A stretch of 64,000 nucleotides of DNA, from contig JAYKKM010000193.1 in the NCBI GenBank assembly GCA_035772405.1, positions 3,936,501-4,000,500 of the forward strand, read 5' to 3'. Of the stretch, positions 21,501-28,880 are shown one piece after another. The notes under the pieces were generated by a model. The model had not been told where the DNA came from, searched no databases, and saw nothing but the letters and a program-made list of their open reading frames with translations. The translations under genes were made by a program, and so were the position numbers. The first letter of the stretch is position 1; each line of letters opens with the position of its first letter. This DNA comes from Chrysogorgia sp. JL179-B06 (Eukaryota > Cnidaria > Anthozoa > Scleralcyonacea > Chrysogorgiidae).

Positions 21501-21732
21501 CCGAGCAAGCGAGGTTTGTTGTATTGTTGTATGGCCTCAATAATGATAATTTTTAGCAGTGATGTGTATGGCTCCGCAGCATGCATTTGCTACATTTCCA
21601 TCTTGTTTAGTTTTGAGAGTAAATTAAAATGAACATATTTTATATGTCACATGTATTTTTTCTGTGTAGGAATGGCAGTTTACGATGCGGTAGCTACAAA
21701 ACTTGTTTATGACAAATACCATTCTAAATGAA
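9409..21732 (+). CDS. CRYM-like: Mu-crystallin / ketimine reductase-like gene, 3' half (5 exons)
   Basis: Five exons (9409-9510, 12266-12443, 16151-16272, 17005-17089, 21670-21732) join with matching phases (0, 0, 1, 0, 1) and consensus GT-AG sites into one protein carboxyl half. It reads as the ornithine cyclodeaminase/mu-crystallin family: CILGSGKQAYSH (dinucleotide-binding GxGxQA), VRVWSRT, ADVIVTVT, VGAPCSTARELDDELM, VDSSEGALVESGD, GELGEVISGK and FKSLGMAVYD. Animal mu-crystallin is a cytosolic NAD(P)H-dependent ketimine reductase that also binds thyroid hormone in vertebrates; the reaction here is inferred from family. The first half of the protein was not found upstream and is probably left of the window. 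Introns are loaded with repeats. Confidence 0.9.
9827..10140. mobile_element. 314-bp imperfect palindrome (MITE)
   Basis: The first about 70 bases (ttgtaatataatgtttgcgg...) are the inverted copy of the last about 70. A second hairpin lies inside at about 9904-9992 (cctccgttgacgtcaaacc / ggtttgacgccaacggagg). No coding capacity; in a CRYM-like intron. Confidence 0.75.
10144..10298. mobile_element. 155-bp palindromic MITE
   Basis: Arms aatagcataaaaagaggtgc / gcacctctttttatgctatt with an inner hairpin around ccctcgggccttaggccctcggg. It starts only a few bases after the previous palindrome, so one may have inserted at the edge of the other. Confidence 0.75.
10500..10816. repeat. tRNA-derived repeat with inverted tRNA-like ends
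   Basis: Both ends carry the same block in opposite orientation: (g)tcaaatata...tttgactgccccaacc on the left and ggttggggcagtcaaatttt on the right. The left end (minus strand, 10538-10615) folds as a tRNA cloverleaf: acceptor GTCTCAA/TTGGGGC, D-arm GCTC/GAGC, T-arm around TTCGATT, A-box TAGCTCAGTGGTTAGAGC, B-box GGTTCGATTCC. Its anticodon arm has about 8 extra bases. Other members are at 55799-55869 and 57925-57960. Confidence 0.7.
10538..10615 (-). ncRNA. tRNA-like sequence (SINE-type, not a canonical tRNA)
   Basis: Internal pol III A- and B-boxes are intact and the acceptor, D and T stems pair, but the anticodon loop is too large and no CCA follows. It is embedded in a repeat family, so a SINE-like origin is more likely than a working tRNA gene. 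Confidence 0.5.
10910..11160 (+). pseudogene. LINE (CR1/L2-like) carboxyl end and 3' UTR
   Basis: A short frame ending in TGA at 11010-11012 encodes SWNEVPSELTNN...FKLQLKAYI, the usual last segment of CR1/L2-type LINE ORFs. It is followed by a 3' UTR-like tail with a repeated cacggctatc / tctatgtca pattern. Confidence 0.6.
11166..11254 (+). repeat. 19-bp tandem repeat, about 4.7 copies
   Basis: Unit gggaattacctcgaattct; the first four copies are identical by eye. Confidence 0.95.
12266..12443 (+). CDS. CRYM-like: CRYM-like exon (VRVWSRT...)
   Basis: Acceptor gttctcag, donor TGTG|GTAAGAA. Encodes the Rossmann-fold part from VRVWSRTFANAQQFA to WVKPGAFVC and ends in phase 1. Confidence 0.9.
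12640..12698 (+). repeat. (TTTTG)n microsatellite
   Basis: Uninterrupted TTTTG pentamers next to an imperfect TTTTA stretch, in a CRYM-like intron. Confidence 0.95.
12757..13015 (+). repeat. 16-bp degenerate tandem repeat
   Basis: About 15 diverged copies of actcagaccggtacga, with decay strongest toward both ends. Confidence 0.9.
13175..14896 (+). pseudogene. L2-like LINE 3' end, split by a DNA transposon
   Basis: FSVAAPKLWNSLPQEIRSID then TGA (13253-13255) is the LINE ORF end. Its 3' UTR runs to 13354, resumes at 14816 after the inserted element and ends in a TTA-rich microsatellite tail near 14896. The minus-strand copy at 62461-62690 gives the uninterrupted order and confirms the split. 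Confidence 0.8.
13355..14815. mobile_element. 1.46-kb TA-flanked DNA transposon with subterminal ACCACAGAATACCA repeats
   Basis: Terminal inverted repeats start CAGGTGTATGTACCACAGAA and match over 27 bp. Both ends abut TA, and the empty LINE tail at 62461-62690 has a single TA at this point. The motif ACCACAGAATACCA recurs inside at 13366, 13549, about 13694 (degenerate), 13718 and 14413, and inverted at 14772-14786 and 14790-14803. The centre has only a 37-codon frame (14029-14142) that I do not recognise. TA duplication suggests the Tc1/mariner-IS630 group, but the ends are not diagnostic. Confidence 0.85.
14897..16150. other. Intron sequence with microsatellites and weak LINE debris
   Basis: Near 14990-15100 a short plus frame resembles a LINE ORF end (NELPMATNVKM). 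A TTTA array (about 15385-15412) and ATTCTTATT-type low-complexity runs (15150-15215, 15925-16030) fill the rest. No gene is supported. Confidence 0.4.
16151..16272 (+). CDS. CRYM-like: CRYM-like exon (VGAPCSTARELDDELM...)
   Basis: Acceptor atattatag, donor TCAAAG|GTTCTT. Completes the split Ala codon, then VGAPCSTARELDDELM and IIVDSSEGALVESGDIIL. Ends in phase 0. Confidence 0.9.
16453..16608. mobile_element. MITE with CAATTATTGGAT ends
   Basis: Ends CAATTATTGGATGAAGCTGA and TAAGCCGAATCCAATAATTG are inverted and imperfect, with TGATATCA just inside. The same ends bound the 60712-61306 element. Confidence 0.65.
17005..17089 (+). CDS. CRYM-like: CRYM-like exon (GELGEVISGK...)
   Basis: Acceptor tatcttttag, donor CTTG|GTAAGAT. 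Encodes AKITGELGEVISGKVAVKPA through FKSL, ending in phase 1. An intron of about 4.6 kb full of retroelements follows. Confidence 0.9.
17311..17389 (+). repeat. 17-bp tandem repeat
   Basis: About 4.5 copies of gcggcgcttatgagacc, GC-rich against an AT-rich background. Confidence 0.9.
17426..19476 (+). pseudogene. LINE (CR1/Jockey-like) RT, frame-broken
   Basis: Successive frames (17426-17704, 17919-18173, 18261-18785, 18724-18936, 19021-19275) give a non-LTR reverse transcriptase: KTNYRPITIL, SIDLSKAFDSIPHN, GVSQGSVLGPLLFNIFINDF, the catalytic FADDN, and the carboxyl end KLWNSLSDTTR. At least four frameshifts or stops separate them. The endonuclease is absent, so the copy is 5' truncated. The end merges with a gag remnant near 19476. 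It sits in the last CRYM-like intron, same strand. Confidence 0.85.
19479..19760 (-). pseudogene. LTR-retrotransposon gag start (remnant)
   Basis: A minus-strand frame of about 93 codons begins just inside the LTR end without an ATG (FWRHRQDSKGVIDFRETR...) and contains a glutamine/glutamate-rich coiled coil (MVREQQNLLVMEYKEHQERQ). It is cut off by LINE sequence at 19476. The position directly after an LTR and primer-binding site is the only reason to call it gag. Confidence 0.5.
19762..19943 (-). repeat. 182-bp LTR of a Gypsy-like element
   Basis: Read on minus, it starts TGTAACCTGTGG and ends AAACATTACA, so the ends form the inverted TGTAA..TTACA pair. It holds a TATA-like TATATAAATA and AATAAA in the expected order, and is followed by TTTGGCATTTTGGCGACACC, a plausible primer-binding site. 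The second LTR is not in the window. Confidence 0.65.
20030..20545 (-). pseudogene. LINE fragment with endonuclease and RT pieces
   Basis: On minus, the segment near 20540-20345 reads CGVIYRHPNGSEIY then IMGDFNSDILKF, the end of an apurinic-type endonuclease. The segment near 20240-20030 reads FGFRAKHSTDHAI and GIFLDFSKAFDTVNHQIL, the RT start. The intervening coding sequence is deleted. Confidence 0.75.
20669..21398. mobile_element. hAT-like non-autonomous element, 8-bp TSD
   Basis: Ends CGTGGCCGTAG and CTACGGCCCTG are inverted, with TGCGTATG perfectly duplicated outside (20661-20668 and 21399-21406). Interior blocks (ccccaaaatgcaggaaatc, aaaattttccggg) match the element at 3531-3987. Runs of C and G mark both ends. 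Confidence 0.75.
21670..21732 (+). CDS. CRYM-like: CRYM-like terminal exon
   Basis: Acceptor tctgtgtag. Completes the Gly codon, then MAVYDAVATKLVYDKYHSK and TGA at 21730-21732. Two AATAAA-like motifs follow shortly (about 21807-21815), probably the polyadenylation region. Confidence 0.9.
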
Positions 21733-22374
21733 TGCCAAGGCCATGTGACGGTTCAGAAGGAATTTCCGCACTCAAATTAAAACAGTTAAAGATGTAAAAT
21801 TGATGAATAAATAAAGTGAAAATAACGAAAACATTACTGGAGCAAGGTGATCTAGTAACGTATTAAGTTCAAATTAGCTTATTGCCAGTGCATCTGAAAG
21901 AGCGACGTTTTTTCTATCTAAACATCGATTATTCCAAAATTCCCATAAAAAATGGTGTCAACAGCATGCATTCTGTATACCTATTTTGCAGCAGGTTTAT
22001 TTTGTGTTTATTTTGTAGTTTTCTTTGTTCCCAGAATGTTCAGCGAATATGTTTGTTCATTTGTATAAATTGACATTGGTTTTGGAAAATATATATTATA
22101 CCAGAGACTTATATAAGCTTTTTATTAAATCAAAACTGTATATTACATTGCACCAACGTTAGTTTTATAGCTATACGTATAACTTGTTTGTTTATTGATA
22201 TAACATCAAATGTTTGTACCGTCTGTGTTGCCATAATTGTCTTGACAAAGAATATCATTGTTTAAATAAAAAGGAAAAAAAAAGAAACCCTACCTACCCT
22301 ACCCTACCTCAACAAGAAATAGGAAACCCATGCAGGTATATTTTTTGGCCTTACCTATTTTGAAGCAGGTTTTT

Positions 22375-22600
22375 ATGTATAGTTTGAAACACGAGCAGCA
22401 GTGTTTTATAGGGTTTAAAACGCAAGGCGATAGCCGAGTATTTTAGACCCGATAAAACACTGCTGCGAGTGTTTTGAACGGCTTGAAAAACGACTGCATC
22501 TAAATAACCATGTTTACCAACTATTTCAGTGATTCAAGCTATTTTCGCCGACAAAATCGAAGGAAAAGTTTATGTAAATCAGGACGAATCTTTATTAATA
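22375..22600. repeat. Dispersed palindromic repeat, copy 1
   Basis: A hairpin (acacgagcagcagtgtttta / taaaacactgctgcgagtgt) is followed by tcagtgattcaagctatttt...aggacgaatctttat. The same tail recurs at 63240-63400, where a MITE interrupts it. Confidence 0.75.
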
Positions 22601-22604
22601 ATAA

Positions 22605-23560
22605 TAATGTAATGTTCTAGGAGCAATTATACAAAGTCTCAATGCTCTTACAATAAATAGAAAATTAATAATTAATTGATTAAAAACAAAGTGCTATAAA
22701 GCAGTTCTAGTTTGCTGTAAAATACCAAAGCTATCTAATATTATTAAAATTCATTGCTAAAAAGAAAGGTCTTCAACATAGACTTAAAAATGTTAACTGT
22801 TTCTGCATTTCTAATAATAAGTGGTAGAGAATTCCACAGCTTTGGAGCGCAGACTGAAAACGCTCTATCCCCATAAGTCACGGTGTTCGACTTCGGTATG
22901 GAAAGCAAATTCAAGCTCGAGGATCTCAAAGCACGTGCTGGCTCATAACGCTTCAACAATTCTGTGATATAAATTGGTGCCAAACCATGTAGAGCTTTAA
23001 ACGTCAGCAGAAGAATCTTAAAAGTTATTCTAGACCGAACAGGAAGCCAGTGGAGATTGCAAAGTACAGGAGTGATGTGTTCTGATCTCTTCACTCCAGT
23101 AACCAATCGAGCAGCAGTATTTTGCAAACGTTGCAACTTATCTAAGTCGGTATCAGGTAGTCCAAACAGAATACCATTACAACAATCTAGTCGAGACGTA
23201 ATAAACGCGTGAACTAACTTTTCGCAATCACTCCGGCTCAAATACTTGCGAACCTTCCGATATTGCGAATAGCGAGAGATGCTGAATTGCAAATATTGTT
23301 TATATGAGCAGACAATTTAAGATTGCTATCAATGGCAATGCCCAAATCACGAGTAACAGAAACTGGGGAGACAACAGTACCAGCTATAGTTAAACCAGGT
23401 ATTGGGTCACACTGTACAAACCGAGATAAAAGATGGACGATCTCAGTTTTGCTAGGATTACATGCCAGTTTATTGGCAGTGCACCAAATTAGAATGTCAT
23501 TTATACACAGTTCCATTTTAGATAGTGCAACAGATCGATTATTTGCAGATAAAGACATAT
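22605..23560 (-). pseudogene. L2/CR1-like LINE, RT carboxyl half and 3' tail
   Basis: Two frames on minus: 23558-23238 (NDILIWCTANKLACNPSKTE, thumb region) and 23292-22744 (RLDCCNGILFGLP, LHWLPVRSRITFKIL, APKLWNSLPLIIRN). One frameshift lies near 23265-23290. The 3' UTR ends gtaagagcattgagactttg... with a TTA/TAA microsatellite tail, shared with the copies at 14816 and 62461. Confidence 0.85.
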
Positions 23561-23989
23561 ATATATATTATTATATCATATATATAAAGACACGATACTA
23601 TACAATTTCCGCCAAAAATCTCACACTATACATTTCCTATTTGACTTACAACTTTGTCAATTTTATATACAACTCCGTTTGCAACACAACTTTTCATATT
23701 CGACATTCAAGTTCTCCTTCGACATCCAACCGCAATCCAGTAAAAAATGTATCGATCGCAGGCTCGCTTGTGAGGTTATCATGTGAGGTATTAAAGTGGC
23801 CCAAAACTGATACCATAACCACGCAAACTAACCACGGACCACATCCACTTTATAGTAGATTACACCAAGTCCTCAATATACGTTGTAGTTATTTATAGGT
23901 TATAGTAATTACAGTTAGTATATTAATATTATCAGTATTAAGGTTATTTTTGAAGTTTCCTGTACTTAAACAGGTTTGCTAAAACCCGA

Positions 23990-25620
23990 AACGCTTCTGG
24001 TCACTTCTAAAATCGTCGACAAAAATACGCCAAAATCCAAATTTTATTCGACATGGCCAATCCTTCATAACTGACAGTCGCCGCAAAGCTAACCTTTTAA
24101 ACACGTTTTTTCACTCCGTCTTTAGCCCTCGTGAGGTGGAACCACCTACCATGTCATCTACTCCGCCTCCACCTTCAAACACTCAACTCTCCGACATCGA
24201 GTTGACAGATATTGAAGTTGCGGAAGTACTTCGCAAGTTGGACCCAAAAAAGGCTTGTGGGCCTGATGGAATCCCGAGCAGACTCTTGATAAAGGTCGCA
24301 TCACCACCTTGCACCATGCTTCTATCTTCAACATGGTTTTCTCAAGGGGAAAATCAACAACAACACAACTGTTGGAGGTGTACCATGACATCTTGTATTC
24401 TGTAGCAAGTGGTAAAGAAGTTGATGCCATCTACCTTGATCTGTCGAAAGCTTTTGACAAGATCCCACACAATTTGCTATTGCTCAAACTCAAGAGTTAT
24501 GGTATCACTGGTACTCTCCTGTCGTGGTTTCGCAACTACCTTACTGACAGATATCAAAGAGTTCCAACTGGCTTCCGGTTACCTCTGGTGTGCCACAGGG
24601 CTCAATTCTAGGCCCACTCATGTTCCTTGTGTATGCCAACGACGCCCCTGATTACATTCAGTCTGAATCAACGATCGCCCTTTTTGCCGACGATTCCAAA
24701 CTGTATAGACCTATTGACCTCGCTAGTTCGAGCTACCTTCTCCAAAGCGACCTTGACTGTCTACACAAATGGAGTGTGGACTGGGCAATGGAATTCAACA
24801 TTTCCAAATGTAAGGTATTGCACATCTCAAGGAAAAAAACGCCAACTAACGAAACGTCGTACAGTGTAGATGGTCAGCCGCTGGAGCGCGTTCCGTATAT
24901 TTCTGACCTTGGTATCACCGTGTCTAGTGACCTATCTTGGTCAAGACACATCGAAATCACTGTCCCCAAGGCCAACAAGACACTCGGTCTTATAAAAGAC
25001 TATGCAGGGACAACGTGGATTCAAGAACAAGAAAATTATTATACTGCGCCCTTGTAAGACCCAAGCTCGAGTATGGCAGTAACTTGTGGTCACCTTACAC
25101 CAGTAAACATCGCTCGCTAATTGAAAATGTCCAGCGGCGGGCAACCAAATTTATACTGAACTATCCACCGGAATTTTCATACGCCGAAAGATTAACCAAA
25201 ACAAACCTCATCCCACTAGAGTTTCGTAGAGAGATCTCTGACTTGACATTAATCTTCAAATCTCGAAATGGTCTCATCTCTACCGACGTTTACAATTATT
25301 TAAGCACTTTTGAAACAAAATACAAATCTCGAAATTATGATCCTAATAACTTTAATTTAATTATAAAACATAAACAGGACTACTTCCGGAAATCGTTTTT
25401 TATTAGGTCAGCTGAACTGTGGAACACTCTCCATCTAGTGTCAAATCCTACAATTCTCTCGCTCTATTTAAGTCCAGTCTCCACAAAATGTACTCTATCC
25501 AACTACCTGCCTATAGCCCCCCTGGCTATGTCCAATAAGTCCAAAATCCAATTGTATCTACCATTATTTGTATGTACTTTTTGTATTAATAGTAACTTGT
25601 AAATATATTGTGACAAATTC
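23990..25620 (+). pseudogene. LINE RT (CR1/L2-like), frame-broken
   Basis: Frames 24136-24405, 24309-24611, 24590-25057 and 24937-25602 together give ITDSRRKANLLNTFFHSVF, KACGPDGIPSRLL, YLDLSKAFDKIPHN, VPQGSILGPLMF, the catalytic FADDSK, and a carboxyl end with RRATKFILNYPPEFSYAERL and ELWNTLHLV. A deletion near 24300 and three frameshifts disable it. It lies between the arms of the large inverted repeat. Confidence 0.85.
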
Positions 25621-25839
25621 ATTAAAGTGCCCCTAACCTCAAATTTTTTTATTGTCTTATTTGGAAGAACTTTTAAAATGATAAAGTAACTTCTTTTGAG
25701 GATTTTCGTTTCTTCGCTTTCTTTTTGAAATATATCAGTTTGTTTGGTATGCAAATGTCCGGAATTTGAAATATATCAGAATGTCCAGAGAATGTTATAT
25801 ATCTTTGCGTCCATCAAATAAAAAGGGACCAGGGAATTT

Positions 25840-26755
25840 ATGAGTTCGAGTTGAGTTCGAGTTGAGTTCGAGTTCGGTTCGAGTTCGAGCCGAGTTCGAG
25901 TTTTCGGCCGGGGGTTAGGTTTATGAAGATGAATACGGGGTGCGGACGGAATATTTTGCGGAATGGGGGAATGGCGGAATGATTAATACTTCTTGAGAAG
26001 TCCGGACTACCCACCATTGATATTCCACCCCCAGCAGCGAAACACGTGCCAGTCGCAAGACCTTGGTAGTAGTGACCGATCGTCGATGGATACCGACGAC
26101 CCTCCGACAGATCCCGACCGCTTTGAGATGGCCTACGAAGAGCCTTCCGACCATTCCCGGCCACTTCCGAAGTAGCTCCGTCTACTTCCGAAGTTGTTCC
26201 GAGAACTTCCGAAATTGTTCCGACAACTTCCGAAGTTGTTCCAACACTTTCAGAAGTTGTTCCGACAACTTCCGAAGTTGTTCCGAGAACTTCCGATGAT
26301 GTGCCGAGTATTTCCGAAGTTGTCTTGACCCTCCAACGAAGACGTCACGACCTCCCCTGTATCACCTTCGAACCTTCCTTCCAGTCCTGCTTCTTTAGTA
26401 CCACTGACCCGACCTTGTGGCATCCCAGTATATACGCGACCTCCTCCGCGACTCACCGAATTTGTCCTGCTTAACCGGGATCCGCGGGTGTACATCATCT
26501 ATATTCAAGAAGTATTAATCATTCCGCCGATCCGCCGTTCCGCAAAATACACCGTCCGATACGGGGTGTTAGGGTTAGGAAGACACTTAAGGCGGGGGTT
26601 AGGGTTAGGATTGGTGTTGTGTTGGGGATAGCTTCTATTTTGACCATTATCATCAAAATGGTGTTCTAGTAATGTCTGAAACCGTTGGGTCGACAGTTTG
26701 TAGTAACTCTAAGTCAACTCGAGGTTAACTCGAAATTAACTCGAACTCGAACTCA
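25840..26755. repeat. Nested inverted repeats inside the TTAA element
   Basis: Layer one: an array of gagttcgagtt (25840-25900) faces its complement aactcgaactcgaactcat (26722-26755). Layer two: about 25915-25998 (ttttgcggaatgg...ggcggaatgattaatacttc) faces about 26505-26580. The two layers are concentric. Confidence 0.75.
26163..26326 (+). repeat. 21-bp tandem repeat coding a TSEVVPT heptad
   Basis: About eight copies of aacttccgaagttgttccgac. The plus frame through it reads TSEVVPTLSEVVPTTSEVVP and stays open from the repeat to about 26470. A neighbouring frame (26091-26175) reads MDTDDPPTDPDRFEMAYEEP. No family is recognised; it could be a protein remnant or a minisatellite. Confidence 0.7.
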
Positions 26756-27082
26756 TGGATTACCATATCCCAAATAAAAACACTAAAGTGTGAATAACAC
26801 ATGTGCGTGTTTCTCCCACAACACCAAACTTCTCGATTTTAAAGGATTTCGTTCGAGAATGAAAGAGATACACACATTTCTCCAATAAGTCATGCAAGTG
26901 TGACGTAAATTCCGGACATTTGCAAATGAAACAAACTGATATATCTCAAAAAGAAAGCGAAGAAACGAAAATATTTAAAAGAAGTTACTCTATCATTTTA
27001 AAAGTTCTTCCAAATCAGACAATAAGAAATTTTGAGGTTAGGTGCACTTTAAACTAAACTAAACTAATAGTAACCGACCCCA

Positions 27083-27173
27083 AAGCAACAAAGATCCTAA
27101 CCCTAACCCCCCGCCTAACGAGTTTTCTAAACCTAAATAGAAAACTCGTTAGGTGGCGGGTTAGGATCTTTGT
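27083..27173. repeat. Hairpin with telomere-like CCTAACCC motifs
   Basis: The left arm caacaaagatcctaaccc...gagttttcta and its inverted copy are separated by a few bases. Members of this family recur at 33123, 38453, 40141 and 63918. Confidence 0.8.
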
Positions 27174-27535
27174 TGTTTCGTTTCGCAAACCTGTTTAAGT
27201 ACAGGAAACCTCAAAAATAACCCTAATACTGATAATACTAATATACCTCCCATTTTTTCTTCCAAAATTCTCAACATGTAACCTCACAAGCGAGCCTGCG
27301 ATCGATACATTTTTTACTGCGGTTGGATGTCGAAGGAGAACTTGAATGTCGAATATGAAAAGTTGTGTTGCAAACGGAGTTGTATATAAAATAGACAAAG
27401 TTGTAAGTCAAATAGGAAATGTATAGTGTGAGATTTGAAAAGTTGTGTGTCAAATGCAAAAAATTGTATGTCAAATGAAAAGTTGTGTATAAATTGGGAA
27501 GTTCGATTTTGGGCGGAAATGGTACGCCATACGAT

Positions 27536-28880
27536 ACGGTCATGATTTTCCTTTTTGTTTTCCTCATGAATTATTAATGAGTTTTTGAAGTAATATATCA
27601 TACACGAGAAGGCGTTTATTATCTGATGTGAAAACACCGAGAAGTGTGTTGAAAAACGAGGTGATAGCCGCGTTATACTTCGATTTAAATAATAGAATAC
27701 GTTTGCCCGGGTCTCTATAACGTGATCGAAACCCGAGTGACGTAATAAAAACACGAGAGAAGTGTAGGGAGAAGCACGAACCGCCGAGGCGAGTGCTTTC
27801 CAAACTTCTCGAGTGTTTTATTACTTCACGAGGGTTTCGATCACGTTATAGAGACCCAAGCATACGTATTCTATTATTTTTATAAAATAATTCAGAAACA
27901 ATTTCTTATACTTTGGATAATTACGATATATAATGCAAATTCTCATTAGTTACTGACGTCATTCCGGTCCTGATCGAGACCGGCAAGCTGACCAATCACA
28001 GCGTGCGTAGAGTAAAATTATTTTATAAATATACTTCGAGGTGTTTTCGAATCAGATAATAAACGCCTTTCGAGTGTATGATATAACTTCTCAAACGAAC
28101 CAGTATTTTAAGAGAAATTTGAGGGATAAGTTGGCTTAATTTATGGACGTTTATTACCACATTTACCAACAACGACTCTGTTATGATTTTCCTTTGTGTT
28201 TTCCTTATGAATTATTAATGAGTTTAAGAAGAATCTTTAAACCGCCAAATCGTTATCAAATTAGCTTATTGTCATTGCATCTGAAATATCGACATTTTCT
28301 CTATCCACACCATATAAAATCATGGAAATAGATTATTCCAAAATTCCCATCAAAATAACGTCAAAAGCATGCATTCTTATGTCTGCTGGCGTGCAATCTG
28401 CTTGCGCGGATTGTATTTATCTCGCGTAATCTAGTGAATTTAACGTCGGAGTGAAAGCTATTGAATTTACACCAACTCGTATTTTATGTAATATATTATA
28501 CACGAGAAGCCGTTTATTATCTGATTTCCAAACACCGAGACGTGTGTTGAAAAATGAGGCCGCAAGCCGAGTTTTTTAACACACTTCGAGGTGTTTAGAA
28601 ATTAGATAATAAACGCCTTTCGAGTGTATGATATATCATCTCAAACAAATCAGTATTTTAAGAGAAAATCGAGGTGAAAGTTGTCGAAATTTTATGCTAA
28701 TTAGATCACATATGCAAACAACGTTCGGTTATGATTTTCCTTTGTGTTTTCCTCATGAAGTATTAATGAGTTTGAGATTTACCTTTGAACACTGTGTCCC
28801 TGACCTATTCGATTTGATAGCGAAGGCATTCAGTTTTTATATAACTAGCCCGACGGTCAGTACAAATTTTTTGTTATAAA
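27536..28880. repeat. Tandemly duplicated hairpin repeat
   Basis: The block tatgattttcctttgtgttt followed by cctcatgaattattaatgag occurs at 27536, 28176 and 28725. Two hairpins bounded by tatcatacacgagaaggcg / cgcctttcgagtgtatgata lie between (27592-28087 and 28499-28631). The second is the short form; the first has a further 195-bp palindrome inside. Confidence 0.8.
27686..27878. mobile_element. 195-bp palindrome inserted in a hairpin repeat
   Basis: Arms from taatagaatacgtttgcccg to the complement ending tacgtattctatta pair over about 85 bases, with a small inner hairpin (aagcacgaaccgccgaggcg). It is absent from the second hairpin copy at 28499-28631. Confidence 0.75.

Larger units (their letters stand above)
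25626..27048. mobile_element. TTAA-flanked transposon with about 140-bp TIRs (Kolobok/piggyBac-like)
   Basis: Both ends begin AGTGC(C/A)CCTAACCTCAAA and are flanked by TTAA (25622-25625 and 27049-27052). The inverted repeats extend to the aaatgtccggaattt block on both sides. There is no transposase, only tandem repeats and further inverted repeats. TTAA targets are known for piggyBac and Kolobok; these ends do not decide between them. Confidence 0.8.
23590..27539. mobile_element. Large inverted-repeat structure bounding nested insertions
   Basis: The left arm (about 23590-23790 and 23930-23975) is the inverted copy of the right arm (27185-27232 and 27280-27539), with landmarks atcgatcgcaggctcgcttg and cctgtacttaaacaggtttg. 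Between the arms lie a LINE and a TTAA-flanked element. It may be an old DNA transposon with long terminal inverted repeats that was hit repeatedly, or an inverted duplication. Confidence 0.65.
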
